Source: a virus. From it: a stretch of DNA of 30,904 nt. Below are positions 1-7,856 of the stretch, piece after piece (the stretch's first letter is position 1; each line of letters begins with the position of its first letter). The DNA lies in the IMG/VR virus record IMGVR_UViG_3300012926_000014, positions 1-30,904 of that record, one strand, 5' to 3'. The position numbers and the translations under genes are program-made. The notes beneath the pieces were generated by a model. It worked only from the letters and a program-made list of their open reading frames with translations, was not told the origin of the DNA and ran no database searches.

Positions 1-257
1 ATGGGATTGCCATCAAGATCCTGACCGCTCTGGGCCATCTTCGTGGCAGCCTGCCGTGTCTGCATCGCCGCCTGTTGCCGCTGCGCCTCGGCCTGCTGCT
101 GCTGCTGGATGAACGTTCCGGTCTGTAGATTTTGCTGCTGCTGCTGGATGCCGATCTGCTTCTGCTGCAGGCCCATGAGCTCGCCGAGCGTCTGTATGCC
201 CTTGTTCGGGCTTACATCGACGTTCTGAGCTATGGGCGGTCCGCCAAAATCCGGCAT
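1..257 (-). CDS. Gln-rich virion/ejection-type protein (partial, C-terminus missing)
   Basis: A reading frame starting with ATG at 257 runs open to the left edge, so at least 85 residues are visible and the C-terminus is lost. It begins MPDFGGPPIAQNVDVSPN and then becomes very rich in glutamine, with several runs of four or five Gln separated by Ala, Glu and Arg, consistent with a long helix or coiled coil. The start overlaps the stop of the preceding gene as TGATG, so the two are probably translationally coupled. Its place after the virion genes and its Gln/Ala helix composition resemble DNA-ejection proteins of P22-like phages; this is inference from position and composition, with no specific family motif. 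Confidence 0.72.
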   Translation of the reverse strand, partial: MPDFGGPPIAQNVDVSPNKGIQTLGELMGLQQKQIGIQQQQQNLQTGTFIQQQQQAEAQRQQAAMQTRQAATKMAQSGQDLDGNP

Positions 258-1213
258 CAGAATGGCACCGCTGGATTGGGAGTTCCGGGCGTCCAATTGC
301 CTATCGAGCTGCTTGTACCGCCGCCTCCTTGCCCGGCCATCAGATATGCGAGCGGCACGGCAGATCCACCGAGCGCATTGGTCGCACCCACGATTCCGCC
401 CGCCTGCGACGCGGCCGCCCCGGCCTGCGCTCCGGCGATGCCAGTACCGAGCACGGTGCCCTGCGTCCCGACATTGGCTGCGGCATTCTGGCCGAGGCCG
501 GCGATACCGGAGAGGCGGGAGAAGATGTTTTGATTCGTGGTCTGGAAGCGGTTGTACGCGTTCTGATATCCGGTGGCCGCCATGCTCTGATTGAAGGACA
601 TCAGATCCTTCAGCGCCGGCCCGGAGAGCGCCCCGACGCCCGGAGTGTCCTGATTGCGGATCGCCTGGCCGCCTGTCTGAAGCTGGAACTGGTAGCCCGG
701 ATCCAGGTTATTCAGGAAGTCTTGGGGCGTAAAATTGCTCGTGAGCTGGCCGAAGCTCAGATCGCCGCCGCCCGTGGCGCTCCCCGGCACGCCAGCGGCA
801 GTGCGGCCTGGCGCCTGGGTTGGCATCCCGCTTGTCGGCCGAATCGCCTGACTTGAAATTGGATCGATCCTGCCTTGAAGAGAATCGATGATCGGATTGC
901 CGGTAGGATTGACTGCGGTCCCTGTGCCAGAGGTGGCAGTGCCCACTCCAACCGACGGCTGACTACCGCCGCCTCCAGCCGCAGTGCCGCCCATGCTCAC
1001 CGGATTGATGCCCAGCCCATAGAGCAGTTTGTTCAGCGCGCCATAGCCGCCCTGAATGAACGGCTGCTGCTGCTGGTTGATCGTGTTGAACATGTTCCAC
1101 TGGGTCTGCGCAGCCTGTTGCTGCCCGCTGGCCTGTGTACCTGCTGCAGCACTGGAACCAATGGCGCCAATGGCTGCGGAACCGAGGACAGCGCCCGCGA
1201 CCCAGAAACTCAC
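257..1213 (-). CDS. Putative DNA-ejection (internal virion) protein
   Basis: 318 residues from a GTG that overlaps the stop of the cupin gene as GTGA. An open frame continues upstream of this GTG but has no phage-like composition there. The N-terminus is a hydrophobic Gly/Ala segment of about 24 residues (FWVAGAVLGSAAIGAIGSSAA), followed by Gln-rich helix, then long Gly/Ser/Thr/Ala low-complexity stretches and a central segment around SFGQLTSNFTPQDFLNNLDP. P22-like phages carry internal head proteins that are ejected with DNA and often have a hydrophobic N-terminal segment and low-complexity tails; the layout fits that role. No catalytic motif is visible, so the function rests on position, composition and the membrane-active-looking N-terminus. 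Confidence 0.7.
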   Translation of the reverse strand: MSFWVAGAVLGSAAIGAIGSSAAAGTQASGQQQAAQTQWNMFNTINQQQQPFIQGGYGALNKLLYGLGINPVSMGGTAAGGGGSQPSVGVGTATSGTGTAVNPTGNPIIDSLQGRIDPISSQAIRPTSGMPTQAPGRTAAGVPGSATGGGDLSFGQLTSNFTPQDFLNNLDPGYQFQLQTGGQAIRNQDTPGVGALSGPALKDLMSFNQSMAATGYQNAYNRFQTTNQNIFSRLSGIAGLGQNAAANVGTQGTVLGTGIAGAQAGAAASQAGGIVGATNALGGSAVPLAYLMAGQGGGGTSSSIGNWTPGTPNPAVPF

Positions 1214-1659
1214 GTCAGCAACTCCTGCTTCAGCTTGTTGCCTGGAAGAAATGGAGAGCTTTCGTCCTCCTCGACCAGTTCCGCCTCCAGCGCCTCGATA
1301 TCCGTGATGTTGTCCGGATTGCGGTGCACATTCATGCGCCACGCGTCCTCGATCACGTAGACCGCGCGCTGAGTACCGACCGGACAGGTCATTATCTTCG
1401 GTCCGTCCGCCGCGTCGAGTTCGACCGAGGCATGCTCCGTCGTCACCCGCACGCGCCCACTGAGCACAAGATAGAAATGCTCCGTCTTGTGGACCTTGCC
1501 GACGATCACGCTGCCGGCCGGCGACCAGACGGTACGCACGTACATGCCATCGGCGAAGTAGTGCTGCGTCTTCGGCTCATATTGCGGTAGCTTGATTATC
1601 TCGGACTGCAGCCGCTTCAATGCCGCGCGCATTTCCATGCGGACGCTGATCTTGCTCAC
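1210..1659 (-). CDS. Cupin-fold protein in the virion gene cluster
   Basis: 149 residues, GTG start overlapping the previous stop as GTGA. Residues about 50-115 read as a single cupin barrel: GKVHKTEHFYLVLSGRVRV matches the first cupin motif with its two histidines and conserved G-x-V, followed by the turn CPVGTQRAVYVIED where the second motif lies. The second motif lacks the usual metal-binding histidine (Arg or Ala at that place), so metal-dependent catalysis is uncertain. The N-terminus is helical and basic, the C-terminus acidic. Its place between beta-rich virion proteins and the ejection gene suggests a structural or assembly role rather than metabolism, but this is inference. Confidence 0.78.
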   Translation of the reverse strand: MSKISVRMEMRAALKRLQSEIIKLPQYEPKTQHYFADGMYVRTVWSPAGSVIVGKVHKTEHFYLVLSGRVRVTTEHASVELDAADGPKIMTCPVGTQRAVYVIEDAWRMNVHRNPDNITDIEALEAELVEEDESSPFLPGNKLKQELLT

Positions 1660-1994
1660 TGGATTAGCAGCCCGGAAACCATCAGCGTGATCGAGGCCAC
1701 CGCATTGGCGTAGGCATGCAAGGCGGAGCCGGCCGGGATGACGGCGCCGGAAAGCTCAGGCGAGACATAGGATTCGCCTGCTGCGACGCTTCGAGCTGAA
1801 ATCACGGTCGTTGCCGCTGTGAGCGCTCCACCGGTAGTGATTCCGGCAGTGATGGTGACTGCGCTCGCCGTGGTGTTGGTGAACACCGCGCGGCCGACCT
1901 TGGCCGTTGAAGACGTGGGCGCAGTGTAAACCGAGGCGTCCGCATTGCCAAGCTGGGCCGGCGCAACCAGCTGGATCTGGGTGATGGTGGTCAT
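1656..1994 (-). CDS. Small beta-rich phage structural protein
   Basis: 112 residues, rich in Thr, Ala, Val and Ser with alternating hydrophobic strands, for example KVGRAVFTNTTASAVTIT and ALHAYANAVASITLMVSGLL. This pattern is typical of small immunoglobulin-like or jelly-roll proteins found among tail and head decoration genes of podoviruses. No enzyme motif is seen. The stop overlaps the GTG start of the cupin gene. The start at 1994 follows the 366-residue virion gene by 13 bases. Precise role in the particle cannot be assigned. Confidence 0.75.
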   Translation of the reverse strand: MTTITQIQLVAPAQLGNADASVYTAPTSSTAKVGRAVFTNTTASAVTITAGITTGGALTAATTVISARSVAAGESYVSPELSGAVIPAGSALHAYANAVASITLMVSGLLIQ

Positions 1995-2007
1995 CAGACT
2001 GCACGAA

Positions 2008-3108
2008 TCAGAGATTCTTCACGAACACGGCAGTTATGCTGTACCGCCCTGCGTTCACAGAACAAGTCGCCGTCCAGTTGTTGGCCGCTACGGCTTGCGG
2101 AATCGGCGGATCGAAGTTGATCATGAAAGCATCCGATGGAGCTAAAGCTGCATTTGGATAATCAAGAGTTATCCTCGTGGTACCAGCAGTAGCATCCTTT
2201 ATGGTAATAATGCTGGCAGCCGCGTTCGTGGTAGTGATAATGAGCGCAGACAGATCATTGAACACTCCAGCCGCGCCCGCTGTGATGATGGTGGTCTCGG
2301 CCGTGCTGGCAACGATCGCTGTCGTTTGTGGTGCAACGAGCTCGCGCACATTGGCGGATGTGACAACGACTCGTCCGGCCTTATCCCCCATGATTGCAAC
2401 CGCATTGCCGGCTGTCGCATTGGCCGGATTCGCGGTCGCCGCTTTGATTCCGATTTGTAAAGCATTCGCCGGAGGTACCGCAGCGATCGCGCCATCGATA
2501 GCAGCGCCCGCCACGCCGCCGGCTATCCCGACCTTTAATACGCCGGCCGAAGAAGCTACTGCTGTCGTGCCGATGACCGAATTGATATCGGAGCGCAGCG
2601 CGCCGGCCGTCGTGAGCGATAAGGGATCCGTCTGAGCGGTGACGTAGGCAGGTGCGGCCGTGGTAACGGCGCCTTGCACAAGCGTTCCAAGCTGCCCGGC
2701 AGTAACTGCGGCCTGCGCTATGCCTGTCGTTACCTGCTGCTCATTGGTGCCCTGCGAGGCCACCATGGACACGGTGGCCGATCCTGAGGTATAGGCAGAG
2801 CAGCGGGTGCGGACCTGATACATGCCGGCACACACGAAGATCCATTGCCCGGTGGTCGTAGTCGAAGCGATTGGTGCGCCGCTGAAACCACCGATCGGAA
2901 ATACCGTCAGACCGTAGAAGTTAACCCCGTCCGTCGTCCCCTCGAATACCAGCGTCTGGGTGCCAATGGCGGTGACTTGTACGGTGCAACTCGATTGTCC
3001 GCGAAGCTGCAGCAGAACTTGCGCATTGAGTGCAGCAACCGTCTGCGCCTGACTGACAACATCGGTGAAGACCGGGTTGGCAGAGGCGTCGCCGACCTGG
3101 ATCGTCAT
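2008..3108 (-). CDS. Beta-rich virion protein
   Basis: 366 residues from ATG 3108, which overlaps the stop of the preceding gene as ATGA; a longer open frame to 3273 exists but its extra 55 residues are Arg-rich and out of keeping with the protein. The N-terminal 110 residues (VGDASANPVFTDVVSQAQTV, then LVFEGTTDGVNFYGL) form a beta domain seen in many phage fibre-like or decoration proteins. A central Ala/Thr/Pro-rich linker of about 110 residues follows, and the last 120 residues form a second beta domain around VFNDLSALIITTTNAAASII. Two beta domains joined by a low-complexity linker suggest a surface or tail-associated fibre-like protein; this is inference. Confidence 0.75.
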   Translation of the reverse strand: MTIQVGDASANPVFTDVVSQAQTVAALNAQVLLQLRGQSSCTVQVTAIGTQTLVFEGTTDGVNFYGLTVFPIGGFSGAPIASTTTTGQWIFVCAGMYQVRTRCSAYTSGSATVSMVASQGTNEQQVTTGIAQAAVTAGQLGTLVQGAVTTAAPAYVTAQTDPLSLTTAGALRSDINSVIGTTAVASSAGVLKVGIAGGVAGAAIDGAIAAVPPANALQIGIKAATANPANATAGNAVAIMGDKAGRVVVTSANVRELVAPQTTAIVASTAETTIITAGAAGVFNDLSALIITTTNAAASIITIKDATAGTTRITLDYPNAALAPSDAFMINFDPPIPQAVAANNWTATCSVNAGRYSITAVFVKNL

Positions 3109-3671
3109 GCCCAGCTCCAGTTGACGACGTACTGGCCGAATGCGCGCCCGCTGCGGCAGAACGCGTAGACGGTGAACCCGGTCCCGGCGATGATGTCGCC
3201 CGCGAAGATGGCGATGTCCTCGGCAAATCCTGCATCCGTCAGATTGTTGGCCGTCGCCAGCCCGGACAGCCATGCCTGCACCCGGCTGCCGGAAGCAATT
3301 GTTCCCTGACCGGTCACGGCAATTTTCGCGTCCAGCGCACCAGTGCCGAAATCGATCGTCGCGGAACCTTGGTTGACGCTGCTGCTCGATTTCGGATTCG
3401 GCGGCACGCTGTCATCGAGCAGCGCCAGCAAATCGGCCGCACTCAATGAGATGGGCGCTTGTGGAGCACTCAGGGTCTGTCTGGACAGGTTGTAAAGAAA
3501 CAGGTACCAGTTGACATCGATGGTGACGATGCCAACCGTAGCGCCAGTGGCATCCCTGGCCTCGCCAAGGGGAACACCCTGCGGCGGGATCTGTTGCAGC
3601 AATCCGCCGGCCGTGGGCGGAACCGCAGCGCCGGGCCTGCCGACCGGATGGATATTGATCGGGATCGGCAT
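3105..3671 (-). CDS. Phage protein of unknown function, near tail connector genes
   Basis: 188 residues. The N-terminus MPIPINIHPVGRPGAAVPPT is Pro-rich and followed by VNWYLFLYNLSRQTLS, a pattern often seen at the start of short phage proteins downstream of gp10-like genes. The C-terminal half looks beta-rich (IDFGTGALDAKIAVTG, VQAWLSGLATANNLTDAGF). The stop overlaps the start of the next gene by 4 bases and the start lies 3 bases after the gp10-like gene, so it is in the same translation-coupled string. I do not recognise a named family; a virion role is likely from context only. Confidence 0.72.
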   Translation of the reverse strand: MPIPINIHPVGRPGAAVPPTAGGLLQQIPPQGVPLGEARDATGATVGIVTIDVNWYLFLYNLSRQTLSAPQAPISLSAADLLALLDDSVPPNPKSSSSVNQGSATIDFGTGALDAKIAVTGQGTIASGSRVQAWLSGLATANNLTDAGFAEDIAIFAGDIIAGTGFTVYAFCRSGRAFGQYVVNWSWA

Positions 3672-3674
3672 GGG

Positions 3675-5237
3675 CTATGCGGAAAACGCCCTCAAGGTCA
3701 CGCCGACCACATCGCGCGGCACCGGATCGATCACCTGCAGCTCGATCACGTTGTCACGCCCGAAACCGAGCCTGCGCCAGATGGTCCGATTCTTGTACTG
3801 CCCGGTTTGCCAGATTGGTCGCTTCCAGCACTGTCCGAACGTTGCGGCGCCGTCGCGCGCAATCCTGATGCCAGCCTGCGGATTCGACCCCAAGCCGCTC
3901 GGATTGCCCACGCCCGGCCTGAAATCGACCTGCAGGCTCGCCATGAACACGCGCCCGCGCTGCCCCTTGTCCCAGATGTGCGCAGAGCGCCTGACCGCGA
4001 ACAGGGGCCAACCGGCATCATTTTGCACATTGCGCGTGAGCTGATAGAGCGCGCCGTTCTGATAATCGCCCACGATCCGCATGCCCTGGAAATTCATGAA
4101 TGAGTTGGAACGATGCCGATGCCATGCCTGCGCATATGGGTCGTAGGACATCCGCTTGTGCAACAGCTCCGTCTGCGAGTCGTAGCACCACGTCACGTCG
4201 GCGGTCGGGAAGGTGAGCACGTAGAACTCATGCGTATCCTCCTGATAGACGTAGCCGACAGCATCCGCGGTGATCGGATAGGTTGCCACTTCCTTCGAAA
4301 AGGCCGCGCTCGATACCACTTCCGCATTGAATCCGTGTGTCTTGATGATGGCGTTTTCGCCGCGCTCGGAACGACCGAACCAGATCAGGCCCTCGGTGTT
4401 GAAACGCTGCACCGAGTGCTTGGCCTTGCAGCCGGCCTGTATGAGCGTTCCGACCAGACGCTGGAACGGAAAATACTGTCCGCCCGCGTCGTACCAGATT
4501 TCGGTCGTCTTGTCGCCGACCAGCCAGAGCTCCTCCTTGTTCTCGATCACGGCGACCAAGTTGTCTGGTGCGCCATCCTTCAGCGCGAAATACGAACCGT
4601 TGAATCCGGTGCCGTACTGCGGAAAGTTCGTGTAGAAGTTCTGCGTGCCTGGCTGGTTGAACACCCACCAGCCGTCGATGAATGCAACACGGTCAGCACC
4701 GAGAAAAGCCGGATCGGTTATCTGAGCGAAGGCGCGCGTGGCGATGTTGTACAGGTACCCATACAGGCCGTCCACGATCACCGCATAGCCGCCCACGTTG
4801 TTGTCGCGGATGCTGACCGGGCCGGCGCTGGTGAGAAGCGTGCCGACGCTCGTCAATGCCAGCGTGGCAAACGATGTGGCAGACGCGGCGGATGCCAGCG
4901 TTACGAGGTAGCAGGTATTACCGATCACTGCCAAGGCCGTAGTAAGTCCCGGCAATTCCCACTGACCGCGCACCGGCAGATTCGTGACGGTCGATGGCAG
5001 AGGCCACGTCGTCATCATGTTGGTGAAGCCGGGAGCGCCGCCGCCAGGAGCCGCGACGAGCTGCACGAGGCCAGGGCATGCATTCATGCCTAGGATTTCC
5101 TTCGCGTTCTGCTTGTTGACCTCGGCATACCAGTTCACGCAGGTTTGCGCATCCTGCAGAGGATTCGGGGCTAGATCTTCGCCGCCCGACCATCCAAAGT
5201 CGCCGAAGAGTTGCAGAGGTTCGGAGATGCCGGCCAT
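3675..5237 (-). CDS. P22 gp10-like packaged-DNA stabilization / tail hub protein
   Basis: 520 residues. In P22, gp10 binds below the gp4 ring, closes the portal channel after packaging and holds the tail needle. The N-terminus here shows the family signature region QDAQTCVNWYAEVNKQNAKE, followed by many short beta strands with regularly spaced Gly and aromatic residues (GGYAVIVDGLYGYLYN, RVAFIDGWWVFNQPGTQNFY), consistent with a beta-propeller-like body. The length is close to P22 gp10 (about 470). The immediate neighbour is the gp4-like gene, the same order as in P22-type genomes. Confident family-level call; fine structure is inferred. Confidence 0.85.
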   Translation of the reverse strand: MAGISEPLQLFGDFGWSGGEDLAPNPLQDAQTCVNWYAEVNKQNAKEILGMNACPGLVQLVAAPGGGAPGFTNMMTTWPLPSTVTNLPVRGQWELPGLTTALAVIGNTCYLVTLASAASATSFATLALTSVGTLLTSAGPVSIRDNNVGGYAVIVDGLYGYLYNIATRAFAQITDPAFLGADRVAFIDGWWVFNQPGTQNFYTNFPQYGTGFNGSYFALKDGAPDNLVAVIENKEELWLVGDKTTEIWYDAGGQYFPFQRLVGTLIQAGCKAKHSVQRFNTEGLIWFGRSERGENAIIKTHGFNAEVVSSAAFSKEVATYPITADAVGYVYQEDTHEFYVLTFPTADVTWCYDSQTELLHKRMSYDPYAQAWHRHRSNSFMNFQGMRIVGDYQNGALYQLTRNVQNDAGWPLFAVRRSAHIWDKGQRGRVFMASLQVDFRPGVGNPSGLGSNPQAGIRIARDGAATFGQCWKRPIWQTGQYKNRTIWRRLGFGRDNVIELQVIDPVPRDVVGVTLRAFSA

Positions 5238-6431
5238 CTATCGATAGCCTCCATGGAGAATCCAGCCCGCATCATACCGATTGCCCCGCACCAGCTCCCG
5301 ATCATATCTCGACACCGCCGCCGGCCGCGCATTGAGCGCCTTGATGAAGCTGAGCGATTCCTGCGCGTTGACCTTGATTGCCTCCGACAGCGGAAATCCG
5401 TACTCCGCGCACAACTCCTTCGCCAAGAGCCACTTGAGCATCCTTGAGTAGCCTTGCGGCATGATGAGCACCTGATTGAGCGTGAGATTACTCAACAGCG
5501 TGTCGGTGAAGAGGTGCAGCTCCGCATTGTTGCCAGGGGTCTGGTAGGCATTGAGCTGCCCGTACGGAAACTGGTTGTTCCACCAGGCCACGGTAGGCCA
5601 TGGCCCCGGCTGCGCCTTGTACAGCAGCTCGGTGTATTCCGATTGCGTCTGCGCGACGTACAGCGTGAAGTCGAGCGCGTTGAAACGCGTGAAACCGTGC
5701 GTGATGCGCAACGGGCGCGGAATCGGCAGATCGCCCGGCACCGTATAGGTGATCGTGTCGAGCGAGGCCGTGAAGGACGTCGCAACGGCCGACATCGTGA
5801 CGGTCGAAGCGCCGATCGCGGTCACGGTGGTATTTAGTGGGATGATCGCCTGCAAGTCGGTCAGAATCGAGCCGGAGCCGACTGCATAGGCAGCGGTTGC
5901 GCCCGCGACGAGATTCGCCGGCACGTTCGTTACCTGCGCGATCACCGATGACAGAGAAGTCATCGCCTCGGCCGCGATCGTGCCGGGAACCGTCGATAAG
6001 TTGTAGGTGCCGGTGCCGCCGGTGCCGGTGCCGAACGTCGTGATCTTCGTGTTGGCGGGCAGGCCGGCGCCCAGGATCTGATCGCCGACAGAGAAGACGC
6101 CACTCGTGATGCTGTTGACGGTCAGCACCGAGGTCGCGGTCTGCCCATTGAAGGAGGCGCCGATCGTGCCGGTGAAAGGCTGCGAACCCAGCAGCGTGCA
6201 AACAGGGTTGCCGACTGTATACAGACGCTTCTGCGCGGTCCAGTTGAGGATGCTCTCGTTGGAGCCGAACACGTACTGCTTGTCGGTCGAGAGCGAGTCC
6301 AGCAGATCGTTCAGCGTGTCCAGGCAGTCGGTCGCATCCGGACTGTCGATCGGCTCGCCCGACTGGTAGGAGTTGATCCGGCGCAGCGCTCCTTGGATCA
6401 GGTTCAGCGCGGTCGTGATGCCAAGGCTCAT
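5238..6431 (-). CDS. P22 gp4-like head-to-tail connector with inserted domain
   Basis: 397 residues, with a good ribosome binding site (GGAGGG) before ATG 6431. Residues 1-75 (TALNLIQGALRRINSYQSGE, then DCLDTLNDLLDSLSTDKQYV) and about 250-397 (SEYTELLYKAQPGPWPTVAWW, QGYSRMLKWLLAKELCAEYG) match the gp4-type accessory factor that extends the portal. P22 gp4 is only about 166 residues; the extra length is a Gly/Thr-rich beta segment at roughly 85-215 with FTGTIGASFNGQTATSVLTV and GTGTGGTGTYNLS, resembling beta-repeats of phage fibre proteins. The insertion probably projects from the connector. The stop is followed directly by the gp10-like start. Confidence 0.83.
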   Translation of the reverse strand: MSLGITTALNLIQGALRRINSYQSGEPIDSPDATDCLDTLNDLLDSLSTDKQYVFGSNESILNWTAQKRLYTVGNPVCTLLGSQPFTGTIGASFNGQTATSVLTVNSITSGVFSVGDQILGAGLPANTKITTFGTGTGGTGTYNLSTVPGTIAAEAMTSLSSVIAQVTNVPANLVAGATAAYAVGSGSILTDLQAIIPLNTTVTAIGASTVTMSAVATSFTASLDTITYTVPGDLPIPRPLRITHGFTRFNALDFTLYVAQTQSEYTELLYKAQPGPWPTVAWWNNQFPYGQLNAYQTPGNNAELHLFTDTLLSNLTLNQVLIMPQGYSRMLKWLLAKELCAEYGFPLSEAIKVNAQESLSFIKALNARPAAVSRYDRELVRGNRYDAGWILHGGYR

Positions 6432-6700
6432 ACCTGTGTCCCTCCGGCTGGATAGGCAATGCTGACCGCATAGTTCGACACGGTGAGCGTCACAGCGGAG
6501 TTTGCAACGACGCCGGTGGTCCCGGACGCCGGAGACTGCACGATCACGAAGCCGGGCTTAGCGGCAGTCGTCTTCATCCATTTCAATACGACCGGGTCAG
6601 TCTGGAAGTAGCCGAGCGGCAGCACGCGCACGCCGGCTACGACCATCGCCCTCAACGCGTCCGGATACTCCAGCCCGATGAGGTTCGGCATGGTCGGCAT
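6428..6700 (-). CDS. PASTA-like domain virion protein
   Basis: 90 residues. MPNLIGLEYPDALRAMVVAG followed by VIVQSPASGT and VANSAVTLTVS is the classic PASTA pattern: P-x-L-x-G-x-x-x-x-x-A at the start, the Q-x-P-x-x-G turn, and a final V-T-L-x-V-S strand. PASTA domains bind peptidoglycan stem peptides or muropeptides in bacterial kinases and penicillin-binding proteins. Here a single domain fills the whole protein. It lies between small head genes and the connector gene and overlaps the latter by 4 bases. A virion-borne cell-wall-binding or purely structural use of the fold are both possible. Confidence 0.72.
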   Translation of the reverse strand: MPTMPNLIGLEYPDALRAMVVAGVRVLPLGYFQTDPVVLKWMKTTAAKPGFVIVQSPASGTTGVVANSAVTLTVSNYAVSIAYPAGGTQV

Positions 6701-6706
6701 CGATTG

Positions 6707-7087
6707 TCATACGATGACGCACGCGCCGATCGTATAAGTAGCCGGATTCGCGTTGTTTGCGACAACCGAGACGCGCCAGGTCCGCGGCACCACATCGTTC
6801 GCGCTCACGTTGGCAGTGGCCGGCAGGCCTGGATAGACCGACAGCACGGTGAGCAAGTTCGTCACGATCGCGGCCGAGGCCAGCAGCGTGAAGTAGGCCC
6901 CGGATGCCGGATCCTTGCCCTGGATCGTCACCGTGATCGATCCGGTTCCGATCGCCGTGGTGTTGACGAAGACCTTGACGCCGCGCCCGTAAGGATTCGG
7001 AAGGTCCGGACTCGTCTGCGATGCGGTAGCCCCGACTCCGATGACTACCTGACTTGCAATCAGGTCATTGTTGCTCGCAGTGGACAC
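6707..7087 (-). CDS. Small beta-sandwich head or decoration protein
   Basis: 126 residues from a GTG start. The sequence has the pattern VKVFVNTTAIGTGSITVTIQ then KDPASGAYFTLLASAA and a final RVSVVANNANPATYTIG, typical of a small all-beta phage head or adaptor protein with an immunoglobulin-like topology. There is no catalytic motif. It belongs to a run of four short genes between coat protein and connector, the place where head-completion or decoration proteins are found in P22-like genomes. No strong ribosome binding site is seen; the gene begins one base after the previous stop, so coupling is likely. Confidence 0.72.
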   Translation of the reverse strand: MSTASNNDLIASQVVIGVGATASQTSPDLPNPYGRGVKVFVNTTAIGTGSITVTIQGKDPASGAYFTLLASAAIVTNLLTVLSVYPGLPATANVSANDVVPRTWRVSVVANNANPATYTIGACVIV

Positions 7088-7088
7088 G

Positions 7089-7430
7089 TCAGCTCAGCGA
7101 GGTCGGAAAGCCAGCGGTGCCCAGGCTCTGATTCTCGCAGCGCAGGATCTCGAAGAGCACCTGGACAGTGCCGGTGGAAATGCCGGTCCCATCCGAGCTC
7201 CACAGGATCGTGACGACCCCGGCTGCCGATACAAAGGCGTTGTCCAGCACCAGGTGCGCGGGCGGGGACTGCATGTTCCACGACACCATGTCTCCTGGCA
7301 GAACGCCCGGGATGGCTAGCGTGTTGCTGCCAGAGGCGTTGACTCCGAGCGTTGGGAACGTGACCGCCTGCACGTTGATCATCTGCCCGAAAAGCTCGTT
7401 TCCGAGCTGCGGTCGAGTTGCCCCTGGCAT
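7089..7430 (-). CDS. Small beta-rich phage protein (paralogue of the next upstream gene)
   Basis: 113 residues with RBS AGGGG before ATG 7430. The core GDMVSWNMQSPPAHLVLDNA, FVSAAGVVTILWSS and TVQVLFEILR has the same strand order and spacing as the 135-residue product encoded at 7440-7847 (TDTVIVTPPSATAGVALTSA, WVSAADQLTIQFVN, TYFVTVFR). The two look like a tandem duplication that has diverged. A structural role, such as capsid decoration or fibre, is likely from location; no specific function can be read. Confidence 0.7.
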   Translation of the reverse strand: MPGATRPQLGNELFGQMINVQAVTFPTLGVNASGSNTLAIPGVLPGDMVSWNMQSPPAHLVLDNAFVSAAGVVTILWSSDGTGISTGTVQVLFEILRCENQSLGTAGFPTSLS

Positions 7431-7439
7431 GATCGCCCC

Positions 7440-7847
7440 TTACCAATCGATTTGGCTGCCGGAGGCCGGCGCGGCCCAGTTCGGCTGCACCCGGAATACC
7501 GTCACGAAATAAGTGCCGGCGGGCGGCGTGAGCGATCCAGCCGTGGGGTTTACGAACTGGATCGTGAGCTGATCGGCAGCGCTCACCCAGGCCGAGGTCA
7601 GCGCCACCCCGGCCGTGGCGGACGGCGGCGTCACGATCACGGTATCGGTGGTCAGGAGCCCGATGCCGGTGGCGGCGAAGTTCTGCGCCGGCGCGGTGAC
7701 GGTCAGCACGGCCGCCGGCGTGAGTGATAGGGCAAAGCGCCCCATTTTCCAGACATTGCCGACCGGCGATTGGACGGTATCTGGCAGGACGCTGGAGTTC
7801 GGGCCCGGGTTGGAGCCGTCGACGTTGGTAACTGCTGGGAAGACCAT
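7440..7847 (-). CDS. Small beta-rich phage protein, directly downstream of coat gene
   Basis: 135 residues with a strong ribosome binding site (AAGGAG, 7 bases before ATG 7847). The N-terminal 40 residues are Pro/Asn/Ser-rich; the C-terminal 85 form a beta domain that resembles the product of the following gene (7089-7430). Genes directly after the coat protein often encode capsid decoration proteins; the small size, good translation signal and beta composition fit that, though no known decoration family is recognised with certainty. Confidence 0.7.
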   Translation of the reverse strand: MVFPAVTNVDGSNPGPNSSVLPDTVQSPVGNVWKMGRFALSLTPAAVLTVTAPAQNFAATGIGLLTTDTVIVTPPSATAGVALTSAWVSAADQLTIQFVNPTAGSLTPPAGTYFVTVFRVQPNWAAPASGSQIDW

Positions 7848-7856
7848 GTGTGCTCC

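Noticed and set aside
60-190. CTG/CAG-type trinucleotide runs
   Set aside because: They are explained by poly-Gln codons in the leftward Gln-rich protein and are not an independent repeat array.
3109-3273. 55-codon upstream extension of the beta-rich virion protein
   Set aside because: The extra segment is Arg/His-rich shadow of the preceding gene; ATG 3108 overlaps the previous stop as ATGA like its neighbours.
4113-5093. 326-codon open frame on the + strand opposite the gp10-like gene
   Set aside because: It is an antisense shadow; the minus-strand product has clear family features and the + frame has biased Arg/His/Val-rich composition typical of shadows.
5680-5715. Second parS-like element near GTTGAAACGCGTGAAAC
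   Set aside because: Only one half-site fits and the palindrome is broken; it is coding sequence of the gp4-like gene.
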